From Rhodospirillaceae bacterium (GTDB taxonomy: Bacteria; Pseudomonadota; Alphaproteobacteria; UBA8366): a DNA stretch of 64,000 nucleotides. The notes below the pieces were generated by a model, which saw only the letters and a list, made by a program, of their open reading frames with translations, did not search any database and was not told the origin of the DNA. Positions 16,831 through 24,813 of this stretch are shown piece by piece (position 1 is the stretch's first letter; each line of letters opens with the position of its first letter). A program made the translations under genes and the position numbers. The stretch lies in contig PBKG01000006.1 in assembly GCA_002722095.1 (NCBI GenBank), forward strand, positions 1-64,000. The letters are read 5' to 3'.

Positions 16831-18486
16831 TCAATCCAACACCCGCACCGCGCCGAGCTTAATCAGCCAGCCAGCGGTGCGCATTAGTGTGGGCGGGTCG
16901 AAATCGCCAATCGCCTCAGCAAGCTCGGCAATGGTTATACCGGGCTTTGTCTTAACCGCATGCAAAATGGCCGGCAGTCGTTCCGGCGATATCAGCAAGT
17001 CCGGTGTGAAATAGTTCATCCGGTGTTTGATCAACCGGGTCAGTTCCGCCGGCGATTGATGCACCGCCTCCAAACGAGCGTCCCAGGACAGGACTGCGGC
17101 CGGAAAATTCTCGAACATGGTGAAGGGGTCCGGATGAGACGGAAATGCTGCTTCTCCTTCTTCCCGCGGCACAAGTTCCGAATCCGTTTGGCGGCGTTCG
17201 GCAAGCTCGGCAAATAGCGCGTCGTAGGCGGGGATAATGTGGCGCCAATCATAAACCGCTTCCGCCCGAGCGATACCCGCCTCGCCCATTCGGCGACGAA
17301 GGTCCGGGTTTTCGATAAGTTTGATAAGTGCATCGGCGAAGGCATCGTTGTCGACCGCAGTGGCCAGGGATGCGCCAGCGAGATACTCTCCGTAATTGTC
17401 TTCTTCGGTGAGATAGCGATAGGCCTGATCAACGCCGGTACCAGGCGGCGGTGCCTGGGTCGGGACCAAAAATCCTTCGACACCGTCGGACAGTGCTTCG
17501 CGGTACCCATCCCAATCGCTGATCACCACCGGCAGGCCTGACGCCATTGCTTCGATCGGCGTGAGGCCGAAACTCTCCTGAATATTGTCCGACGGAGACG
17601 CGAAGATATCGGCGGCGGCCCAAATGCCGTCGGGAAATTCCGGTTCCGTATTGATCACAAAAGAGACCGAGGCCTGATCACAGATACCCGCCGCCGTGGT
17701 TCGAAAATCCTCTTCGAATTTCTTGTTCAGAAAATATCCATAAAAGGCGAGGTGAACTTTTTTGCCGGTTTCGGCGGCCGCTCGCTCGGCAGCGAGGAAA
17801 AGCGGCAACGGGTGAACCTTGGAATAAAAGCTGAGCCGGCCCAAGAACAGGATCACCACCGTGTCTTCGTCAAAGCCGAGCAACTCCCGCTGTTTCGCCC
17901 GCAGAGCCGGCCCACGGTTTTTGGCGAAATGCGCGCAGTCGATGCCAAGCGGAATGATGGGTGTCTGAACCGGGCAGGTAAAGTCGGTGCCGAAGCGCCG
18001 TCCCACATATTCCTCCCATCCGGCCCAAAGCGCTTTTATAGCGTCGCGGATGGCGATTGACGGGCAGATGATGGCATCCCAGCTTTGCAACGGATTGACG
18101 ACACAGGCACCCACAGCCTCCATCGCGCCAGCGGTCGACATGGTGTGGCTAACGCCGCAAATGCTGTAGGCGCGTTGGTCGAGTTGACGGCGCGCCCATG
18201 CAAAAGGTGCGATGAACGGTTCCGGCTTCAACAAACATCCGATTTCGGCAAACCGCTCGGATTCGGTCTCGGCGATAAACTCGCAATTCTCGACCTTGCG
18301 GCCGGCCCGTTCCGCAAAGGATTGAAACGATTCGAACGGCGCATCATTCGCTGCGACACACCAAAACCGATCCTGCTTTGCATAACGCAAAAAGGCGTCG
18401 GTAATTCCATTAACCGCGACATGGATGCCGGCCACCTTTTGGCCAACCGGCTTGCGATCGGTGAAATGAAGGGCGGCAGCAGTCAT
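16831..18486 (-). CDS. GT4-type glycosyltransferase
   Basis: Retaining glycosyltransferase of about 551 residues with a GT-B fold. The acceptor half has the GGIHVAVNG-like segment KVAGIHVAVNG; the donor half contains VILFLGRLSFYSKVHP and the nucleotide-sugar signature ASPSDNIQESFGLTPIEAMASGLPVV with the E-x7-E pair. About 130 residues extend past the GT domain, ending in a small helical region (TIAELAEAIGDFDPPTLMRTAG), which is unusual. The start is uncertain: ATG at 18486 (used here) or TTG at 18537, which would overlap the upstream gene by 14 bases. Substrate is unknown; there is no polysaccharide operon around it. Confidence 0.82.
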   Translation of the reverse strand: MTAAALHFTDRKPVGQKVAGIHVAVNGITDAFLRYAKQDRFWCVAANDAPFESFQSFAERAGRKVENCEFIAETESERFAEIGCLLKPEPFIAPFAWARRQLDQRAYSICGVSHTMSTAGAMEAVGACVVNPLQSWDAIICPSIAIRDAIKALWAGWEEYVGRRFGTDFTCPVQTPIIPLGIDCAHFAKNRGPALRAKQRELLGFDEDTVVILFLGRLSFYSKVHPLPLFLAAERAAAETGKKVHLAFYGYFLNKKFEEDFRTTAAGICDQASVSFVINTEPEFPDGIWAAADIFASPSDNIQESFGLTPIEAMASGLPVVISDWDGYREALSDGVEGFLVPTQAPPPGTGVDQAYRYLTEEDNYGEYLAGASLATAVDNDAFADALIKLIENPDLRRRMGEAGIARAEAVYDWRHIIPAYDALFAELAERRQTDSELVPREEGEAAFPSHPDPFTMFENFPAAVLSWDARLEAVHQSPAELTRLIKHRMNYFTPDLLISPERLPAILHAVKTKPGITIAELAEAIGDFDPPTLMRTAGWLIKLGAVRVLD

Positions 18487-18523
18487 GAAGGGACGATCGA
18501 TCGGATAAAGCGCTGGGTCGTGC

Positions 18524-19471
18524 TCAACGTTCGGCAACCGACAATCGGTTCATCGCGTCGGGCGCATTTTCAGGCATTGTGGCCTGCGCTCGTTTCCATA
18601 CGAACGGCGACTTGAGTTGGCCCCAAAAACTCTGTGGCACGTAATCATCAACACCGATATTAGCGGGCGGACGGCGGTCCGGATTGTAGAAGCTGCCGAA
18701 CAATTGATCCCAAATCATTAGGTTCTCGCCGTAGTTGGTATCACCTTCTTCTTTGTGCCGCGAATGGTGCCAGCGATGGAGACTTGGCGTATTGAAGACA
18801 TAGCTGATCGGCCCGAAGCGCATCTCGATATTGCAATGGGTGAGAAAGCCGATATAGGGCGTAATCATCGCCGTCCAAAGCATGACGAACTCCGGCGCGC
18901 CTACCAGCAACAACATGATCTGCCCAAGCGAAATGCTGACAATGGCATCGACGAAATGAAAACGACCGGTGTTGATAAACCAGAGCCGAACAACGCTGTG
19001 ATGCACCGCATGGAACCGCCACAGCGGAGTCCATTCATGCGCCACCCGATGAGCCCAATAGAGACCGAACTCCGCAGCTGCCAAACCGAGTACTACTTGG
19101 AAGAACGGATGCCATTGATCCGGCCAAAGTGGTCCACCTTTATCTCCAGCGACCTCGATTATGCCAAGCAGCATAAGTCCGGCCCAAATCTGAGTCGCGA
19201 TCTTGCTCAATACAGTGTGACCAAGATCGGCACCGATCTGGCCATCATTATCGAGCCATAGCCGTTCATGGGGCATTAGCCTTTCGAGAACGAAAATCGC
19301 CGCCGCGAGACTGAAGTAGGCAATATTGAAAAAAAGAATCGGCCGGCCGCTATCGATCCCAATATGGGTAAGCACGAGGCACCCGCCCATCAACATGGGC
19401 CAGGTGAGGTAGCTAATGGCGATGCGAATTTGCGCGCGCATTGAAACCTTTTCGTCGCTTGAAACCGGCAT
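18524..19471 (-). CDS. Fatty acid hydroxylase/sterol desaturase family membrane protein
   Basis: Integral membrane diiron oxygenase of 315 residues. The three His clusters of the family are visible: HRVAHE, HAVHHS and HRWHHSRHKEEGDTNYG, together with FVDAIVS between them. About four to five hydrophobic helices flank them. Members hydroxylate or desaturate lipids, sterols or hopanoid-like molecules, and the substrate cannot be read from the sequence. It precedes the glycosyltransferase gene and probably shares its transcript; a lipid modification followed by glycosylation would be a plausible link. Confidence 0.86.
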   Translation of the reverse strand: MPVSSDEKVSMRAQIRIAISYLTWPMLMGGCLVLTHIGIDSGRPILFFNIAYFSLAAAIFVLERLMPHERLWLDNDGQIGADLGHTVLSKIATQIWAGLMLLGIIEVAGDKGGPLWPDQWHPFFQVVLGLAAAEFGLYWAHRVAHEWTPLWRFHAVHHSVVRLWFINTGRFHFVDAIVSISLGQIMLLLVGAPEFVMLWTAMITPYIGFLTHCNIEMRFGPISYVFNTPSLHRWHHSRHKEEGDTNYGENLMIWDQLFGSFYNPDRRPPANIGVDDYVPQSFWGQLKSPFVWKRAQATMPENAPDAMNRLSVAER

Positions 19472-19538
19472 AATTACAAACTCTTGGAAAGCTTACTCAT
19501 TTCAGCCGAGAGCTCCAAGAGGAAGCTTTAAGCTGAAC

Positions 19539-20117
19539 TCAACCCTTTGGTGTCGCTTTCGGACCTAGAGGGTCCTCTTTGCGTACATCCGGAAAAAGCT
19601 GCTTGGGCTTATCGCAGTCGCGCGGCTTATAGGTACCGCCGAAAGCGACGTATTTAGGTTTCGACACGAAGGGACCCAACTCCTTCGGTTTTCTTGCCTT
19701 GAGGCTGTTATAGAGCCGGCCAGCATCGGTGCAAAATGCGTTGAAATCCGCGTTGCTCCGTTGCGAGGCTTCGTTCGCCAATGCGGTGACATACTTGTTG
19801 AGTTTCTTTTTAGCACTCGCGCCGTAGCGTTTGCGGAAATCCGCCTTCATCACTTTCCCGTACTGCTTCAGGACAGGACGAAATTTAACGACAAATTGAT
19901 TGTAATTTTCTCGCTGACCGCAGCTCAACGCGGCCACCATCAAGGTCGTCTGTATCTTGCGGATTTCCTTGGAAATGTCCGCAGGCGTCATTTTTTTAGG
20001 GGCACACGCCGCAGCTAAGACACTCGCGCTAAAGCCGATGGCGGTCAGCCCGCCAATTGCCGGACCTATAAGTCGCGCCAGAAATCTGCCCACCAGTTGT
20101 CTGCCCTTGGCTTTCAT
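19539..20117 (-). CDS. Secreted protein, unknown function
   Basis: A 192-residue protein with a signal peptide (LIGPAIGGLTAIGFSASVLAA) and a mature Lys-rich helical part. Cys at AACAPKK, ALSCGQREN, FNAFCTDAG and PRDCDKPK could make two disulfides in the periplasm. The ATG at 20117 is favoured because GGAG stands five bases before it; the open frame extends upstream but with non-protein-like composition. ALSCGQRENYNQFVVKFRP is the kind of Cys-containing helix seen in small exported alphaproteobacterial proteins of unknown role. No family could be named. Confidence 0.66.
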   Translation of the reverse strand: MKAKGRQLVGRFLARLIGPAIGGLTAIGFSASVLAAACAPKKMTPADISKEIRKIQTTLMVAALSCGQRENYNQFVVKFRPVLKQYGKVMKADFRKRYGASAKKKLNKYVTALANEASQRSNADFNAFCTDAGRLYNSLKARKPKELGPFVSKPKYVAFGGTYKPRDCDKPKQLFPDVRKEDPLGPKATPKG

Positions 20118-20229
20118 GTCGCTCCATTCACACGCCAAAAATAATCTCCGCGTCGGAGCTCCCTCTGGGGCGATACTAATGCGGCTCCCAGTCATCTCAA
20201 AGTCTCTAATGCGACAAATCCAATAAAAT

Positions 20230-21198
20230 TCACGCGCTCATCGAAAGCATGGTTTCGACCATTTCCGGTGTCACGTTACCGCCTGTAAGGGCCGCCACCG
20301 TTTTAAGGCCCGTATCCACCTTTCCGGTCAGAAACCCTGCCGCCGCAACGACACCCGCCGGTTCGCCCATTTGTTTGGTGCGAAAAAGAATTGTGCGGAA
20401 TGTATCCGCGATATCACGCTCGCTGATCAGGACGATATCGTCCAAGAAAGCTTGCAAGTGCCGAAATGGGAATCCGCCTGGTTTCCGTGACGATAATCCG
20501 TCGGCAATGGTGTCCCAATAATCTATTTCCGTCGGCTCGCCCTTTTGCATGGACACGTATGCGGCATTGGCTTGCTCAGGCTGAACACCGATGACCTTGA
20601 CATCGGGCCGTTGCAATTTGATAGCGGCAGCTATACCTCCCGCAACGCCACCGCTCGACACCGGCACCAGCACTTGCTCCACATCGGAGCACTGCTCAAG
20701 GATCTCCATACCAATCGATGCGTGCCCGGCGGTGATCGGCGGGTATTCCCAGGTATCGATTGCGGTCATGCCGCGCTCCGCAGCAACTCGCTGAACCGTC
20801 GGCTGCCGCTGCATGGCATCCGTACCGCAAAATACCACTTCCGCGCCGTGGCCTTCGGTTTGCGTAACCTTATAGGGACTGGTGGCATCCAACATCACGA
20901 CCGCAATCGGCGAGCCCATCTCTCGTCCCGCATAGGCAAAAGCCTGAGCGAAATTACCCGACGACGTCACCACCACACCCTTCGCCCGATCCGCATCGCT
21001 CAGGCTTTGCATCGCGGTGAAGGCGGCACGCACCTTATAGGCGCCGGTCACCTGCATGTTCTCGCATTTGAGGAAGAGTTTCTCGTTGCCGATTTCGGTC
21101 GCATCGCGCGCCAGGGGGATAATCGGCGTCGTCCGGATCGCATCGGGGAGCCCGGCACGCGCGTCTTTGATTTGCTCGAGACTCGTTAGTTCGCTCAT
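20230..21198 (-). CDS. Threonine/serine dehydratase-like PLP enzyme
   Basis: Fold-type II PLP enzyme of 322 residues. The Schiff-base lysine lies in NMQVTGAYKVRAAF (around residue 54), the substrate loop reads SSGNFAQAFAYAG rather than the common SAGNHAQG, and the phosphate loop is VPVSSGGVAGGIAAA. It lacks the C-terminal ACT regulatory domain of biosynthetic IlvA, so a catabolic ammonia-lyase or racemase role is more likely. It is divergent from the aconitase X genes across 86 bases, a hint that both act on the same hydroxy-amino acid pathway. ATG at 21198 has AAGGAAAA upstream. Confidence 0.85.
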   Translation of the reverse strand: MSELTSLEQIKDARAGLPDAIRTTPIIPLARDATEIGNEKLFLKCENMQVTGAYKVRAAFTAMQSLSDADRAKGVVVTSSGNFAQAFAYAGREMGSPIAVVMLDATSPYKVTQTEGHGAEVVFCGTDAMQRQPTVQRVAAERGMTAIDTWEYPPITAGHASIGMEILEQCSDVEQVLVPVSSGGVAGGIAAAIKLQRPDVKVIGVQPEQANAAYVSMQKGEPTEIDYWDTIADGLSSRKPGGFPFRHLQAFLDDIVLISERDIADTFRTILFRTKQMGEPAGVVAAAGFLTGKVDTGLKTVAALTGGNVTPEMVETMLSMSA

Positions 21199-21284
21199 GG
21201 TTCGGTTTTCCTTCATTTGCCCTTGCGGTGTATAAGACCGGCTGCGGCGAAAATATACTACCGCCGCAAAGAGGGAGAGAATAA

Positions 21285-22532
21285 ATGCGTCTTGGGGAAA
21301 CCGAAGAAGCAATGCTGGCGGGCGAGATGGGCGAACCGCGACGGCGCGCGGTCGAACATCAGATCAAAGTCGGCCGATTTTTCGATGCACCGGATATGGT
21401 CGAAATCGCACAAGCCCATATCATGGCGGACACGGAAGCGCTGGGTGCCGCCAATGTGGAGTATCTCGAGGAAATCGCCCGCTTTCCGGAACCCGATCGC
21501 AAAGTCGCGGTGCCGACGATCACCGATCCACGCGGTGCCGACCTCAAGCAGTACAAAGCGATACGTCAGGACGAAACCTTTATCGATTTGGAACGGCGCA
21601 CCATCGCCGCATTCGAGGCGCTCGGCGTGATGATGACCGACACCTGCATCAACTATCAGCTCTTCATGCCACCGGTATTGGGGCAACATCTGGCCTACGG
21701 GGATACGGGCGTTACGATCTACACAAACAGTGTGCTGGGCGCGCGCACGAATTACGAAGGTGGGCCGTCGGCCTTGGCCGCCGCCCTCACTGGGCGAACA
21801 CCGCGCTACGGATTTCACCTCGACGAACACCGTCGAGGCACGACGCTGTTCGAAGTCGACTATTCGTTCGACAGCCTCACCGACTGGGGGGCCCTCGGCG
21901 GGATTATCGGGCGCGAAATGGGATCTTATTTCGAGGTGCCGGTAATCACCGGCATTAGCGATGCGCCCACGTCGGACGCGCTCAAACATTTCGGCGCCGC
22001 CTTGGCGAGTTTCGGTTCGACGCCCCTTTTCCATATGGTGGGCGTAACGCCGGAAGCGCCCGATCTGGAAAGCGTCTTCGATGGTGCACCGCCGAAAACT
22101 CGAAAAATCGGTAAAGACGAATTCAAGAATTTCTACACCGATTACGGCGCCGGCGAAGATGCGCTCGATGTCGTGGTTTTCGCAGCGCCGCAATTGTCTC
22201 TGGTCGAATTGCAAAGCCTGGCCGAACTGCTCGATGGCCGCAACGTACACAACGAGACATCCCTGCTCGTCTGCACCGCACCGGCCTTCAAAGCAGAAGC
22301 GGATCGGATGGGATTCACGCAAAAGATCGAAGCATCCGGCGCCTTACTGTTGGAAGGCGTCTGCTTCTATCAGATGCATGCCCGCGAGATGGGCGAGGCA
22401 AACGGCTGGCAACAGCTCATGACCAATTCGGCCAAGCTGACGAATATCATCAGCGGCTATGGCTACCAGCCGGTTTTAGGCTCGATGGAGGCCTGCGTGG
22501 ACAGCGCTGTCGCCGGGAGGATCGTCGGGTGA
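21285..22532 (+). CDS. Aconitase X large (catalytic) subunit
   Basis: Large subunit of the two-subunit bacterial aconitase X (AcnX, formerly DUF521), 415 residues. Characterised AcnX enzymes include cis-3-hydroxy-L-proline dehydratase; the archaeal type is a mevalonate 5-phosphate dehydratase. Family features: MRLGETEEAMLAGEMG start, MTDTCINYQLFMPP with a conserved Cys, GDTGVTIYTNSVLGARTNYEGG, and LLVCTAPAFKAEADRMGF with another Cys. The preceding GGGAGAGAATAA gives a good ribosome site. The small subunit gene overlaps by four bases (GTGA). Confidence 0.88.
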   Translation: MRLGETEEAMLAGEMGEPRRRAVEHQIKVGRFFDAPDMVEIAQAHIMADTEALGAANVEYLEEIARFPEPDRKVAVPTITDPRGADLKQYKAIRQDETFIDLERRTIAAFEALGVMMTDTCINYQLFMPPVLGQHLAYGDTGVTIYTNSVLGARTNYEGGPSALAAALTGRTPRYGFHLDEHRRGTTLFEVDYSFDSLTDWGALGGIIGREMGSYFEVPVITGISDAPTSDALKHFGAALASFGSTPLFHMVGVTPEAPDLESVFDGAPPKTRKIGKDEFKNFYTDYGAGEDALDVVVFAAPQLSLVELQSLAELLDGRNVHNETSLLVCTAPAFKAEADRMGFTQKIEASGALLLEGVCFYQMHAREMGEANGWQQLMTNSAKLTNIISGYGYQPVLGSMEACVDSAVAGRIVG

Positions 22533-22936
22533 GTGGACAAATTCTACAAGGCCATACAGGCATCGGTCCCACGGTTAGCGGCCCCGCCTTGGTCGCAAGC
22601 GATAATTTCAGCGCCCGCTACGACCTGGACCGGATCAAAGGCATCTTTTCCCGGCCTGCACACAAGCTCTATGGGGAAAGCTATCTGGATACGGTCCTTG
22701 TATTGAACATCGCCAAAGGCGGCGTGGCGACCGCGTGGATGCTCTACGAAATGGTAACGCGGGGCATGGCGCCGATTGCGCTGTTGCTCAATTATGCGAA
22801 CCCGATCATGGCGCAAGGTGCGGCCCACGCGGACTTGCCGATGATCGATCGCTTCGACGGCGATATCACAACGATGATCACCTCCGGCCAGCAGGTGACG
22901 GTAGAACCCGAAACAGGTAGGGTATTCGTCACGTAA
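22529..22936 (+). CDS. Aconitase X small (swivel) subunit
   Basis: A 135-residue swivel domain (DUF126 type) that completes the AcnX active site. The segment GPALVASDNFSARYDLD and the ending DGDITTMITSGQQVTVEPETG match the swivel fold, and GGVATAWMLYEM contains the helix facing the large subunit. Translation begins at GTG 22529 inside the stop of the large subunit (GTGA overlap), so the two chains should be made in equal amounts. Separate small and large chains are typical of bacterial AcnX. Confidence 0.86.
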   Translation: MSGQILQGHTGIGPTVSGPALVASDNFSARYDLDRIKGIFSRPAHKLYGESYLDTVLVLNIAKGGVATAWMLYEMVTRGMAPIALLLNYANPIMAQGAAHADLPMIDRFDGDITTMITSGQQVTVEPETGRVFVT

Positions 22937-23120
22937 AAAAGGGTTCGAGATGGTCGCACCTTCGGTCAAGCCAGGTCTCGTCGCTCGCGGTTGGCATCGA
23001 TTTCTTCAGATATTTCGACGTCGGCCAGTCGAGCACAGTGAAGAACGTCACGCCGCGTTGCGAGCCCGATATCAGGCCGAGGCCCGGCGGGATGATCACC
23101 AGATGACTGTCCGTACTCAC
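22929..23120 (-). pseudogene. Possible remnant of a gene on the minus strand
   Basis: The only minus-strand frame between AcnX and the SDR that reads like protein gives HLVIIPPGLGLISG, FFTVLDWPTSKYL and DETWLDRRCDHLEPFFT, with beta-strand-like and amphipathic composition. It begins after a stop codon only a few codons upstream, with a GTG at 23120, and has no ribosome site or known family, so it may be the surviving C-terminal end of a lost gene. The call is weak; chance coding in GC-rich DNA cannot be excluded. Confidence 0.25.
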
Positions 23121-23160
23121 GAGCCAATGTTCTAACGCACCTTAGCCGTCGGAGGCCCTT

Positions 23161-23946
23161 ATGCCGGTCCACGCTGATTACAAACACGCACTCATTACCG
23201 GCGCCACCAGCGGGATCGGCGAATGCTTCGCCGAGCTTTTACCGGCAACCACCAACCTCATCCTGACGGGACGAGACGAAACCAAACTCGCAGACTTGAA
23301 AGAGCGCCTGACAAACGGCCAGCGGGAAGTGGAGACGATCGCGGCCGATCTCGCTGACGCGGAAGCCCGAAAATCGCTGCTCGAGAAAACCGTTGCCGCA
23401 CCCTTGGACCTGCTCATCAACAATGCCGGTCTCGGTGCCTATGGCGCATTCACCGAAATTCCGCCCGAGCGCGAAAGCGAGATGGTCGAGGTGAATGTAA
23501 CCGCGGTGATCGAACTCAGCCGAGCGCTTCTGCCTCAAATGATCGAGCGGGCTCGCGCGGATCTACGACGCGCGGGGATGATCGTCGTTTCCAGCACTGC
23601 CTCTGTAACGCCGGTCCCCTTCCTCGCCACCTATGCCGCCACCAAGGCATTCGAACGGCACTGGGGCGAAGCCCTGGCCGAAGAACTCCGTAGCGATCCC
23701 ATCGACATTCTGGTGCTTTGCCCGGGCGCGACCCGTACGGAATTCTTCAATCGCGCTGAGATGGATGGATCGATGCTCAATAATATGGAGGAGCCCGAAG
23801 CGGTGGCGCGCAAAGCCTTGGCCGCACTCGGCCGACACACGGTCTTCGTCAGTAACGGGTCTACTCGGCTCGCCCTGGCACCGGCAATTCTTCCCCGTCG
23901 CCTTCTGACCAAGGGAATCGGACATTTCCTAAGAGGACGGCGTTAG
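23161..23946 (+). CDS. Short-chain dehydrogenase/reductase
   Basis: A 261-residue SDR (YqjQ/DltE-like classical type). The cofactor loop is ITGATSGIGECF, NNAG is present at residues 89-92 (LLINNAGLGAYG), the catalytic Ser is in VVSSTASVTPV and the catalytic pair is YAATK. The extended C-terminus (LAPAILPRRLLTKGIGHFLRGRR) is basic and may contact membrane. Cofactor specificity is probably NADP from TGRDE after the second strand. No partner gene suggests a substrate. RBS GGAGGCCCTT precedes the ATG. Confidence 0.87.
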   Translation: MPVHADYKHALITGATSGIGECFAELLPATTNLILTGRDETKLADLKERLTNGQREVETIAADLADAEARKSLLEKTVAAPLDLLINNAGLGAYGAFTEIPPERESEMVEVNVTAVIELSRALLPQMIERARADLRRAGMIVVSSTASVTPVPFLATYAATKAFERHWGEALAEELRSDPIDILVLCPGATRTEFFNRAEMDGSMLNNMEEPEAVARKALAALGRHTVFVSNGSTRLALAPAILPRRLLTKGIGHFLRGRR

Positions 23947-23989
23947 AACCGTCCAATGCTTTCAGAGCCCTCAGAGCGGCAATTAAAAT

Positions 23990-24805
23990 CTAGAGATTTC
24001 CCCGGTTCAGCGTCCAGTCATAGCGGTAATCGTCAATTTCCCGTCGTTTCTCCAATTTCGTCCGCAAGGCAGGACGCGCGAAACGCCAGATATGAGCGAT
24101 GATTTTTTCGTCGCTATCGCCGAAATCCTCTTTGAACCATTTGTAGATACTGGAAACCACCAGTTCCCCATCGTCGATCGATACCGCGCGCGGGTGATTG
24201 ACGAATTCCCGCCCTGCCGCCTCGAGCAATGCTGGAGCATTGCGACTGTTGAATGCGGTAGGCTGCAGATTAGGGCACCCGATCGACGCACAGTTTACCG
24301 CATAGTGGATGCGCGGATCGTTCCAAATCGGACGCAGTATTCGGTGCTCGATATCGTCGAGACTGACAGCCACCCCCTCGACCTGGAACAATTTCCGACC
24401 CCATGGCCCATCGGCGAACAAACCCGGCGAGATATCAATATCGCGGATCGAGTCGACCGGAAACCGCTCGATGACCAACCGCACCGTTAGCGCGTTATAG
24501 AGATTGATCCAAAAGGCGAGCTGTTCAGCCCGGTTGTACAGACTGATCGGCACCGCTGCGAGAAACTCGATGTAGGACTTGAGATTGAGCCGGTCCGCCC
24601 GCGGTACGTTGGCATAATCGATGCGATTGATGCCGTCTCGTCCCACAAGCACGTTTCGCCGAAGAAATTTGTCCCACGGACGGTGATCGATCAATGCGAC
24701 CGATTGCGGATCGTGTCGGGACCATCGTTCCCAAAGTTGCTTCTCCGGTGCCGCTTCGACCGGGCCAGCCAAAATCAGGGCGATCAAGACTAAAAACCGT
24801 TGCAT
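23990..24805 (-). CDS. DUF547 family secreted protein
   Basis: A 271-residue protein with a signal peptide (MQRFLVLIALILAGPVEAA) and the DUF547 core: RAEQLAFWINLYNALTVRLV, SPGLFADGPWGRKLFQVEG, DDIEHRILRPIW, DPRIHYAVNCASIGCPNL and SSIYKWFKEDFG. The HYAVNCASIGCP Cys/His pair recalls cysteine peptidase-like folds, though no activity is established for the family to my knowledge. The ATG at 24805 was chosen, while a GTG at 24817 would overlap the typA stop by four bases; either way the gene is coupled to typA. Confidence 0.85.
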   Translation of the reverse strand: MQRFLVLIALILAGPVEAAPEKQLWERWSRHDPQSVALIDHRPWDKFLRRNVLVGRDGINRIDYANVPRADRLNLKSYIEFLAAVPISLYNRAEQLAFWINLYNALTVRLVIERFPVDSIRDIDISPGLFADGPWGRKLFQVEGVAVSLDDIEHRILRPIWNDPRIHYAVNCASIGCPNLQPTAFNSRNAPALLEAAGREFVNHPRAVSIDDGELVVSSIYKWFKEDFGDSDEKIIAHIWRFARPALRTKLEKRREIDDYRYDWTLNRGNL

Positions 24806-24813
24806 TGTCGAGC

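Noticed and set aside
21258..22322. Minus-strand open frame of 354 codons opposite aconitase X
   Set aside because: AcnX motifs are unambiguous on plus; the minus frame is Arg/Gly/Val-rich antisense.
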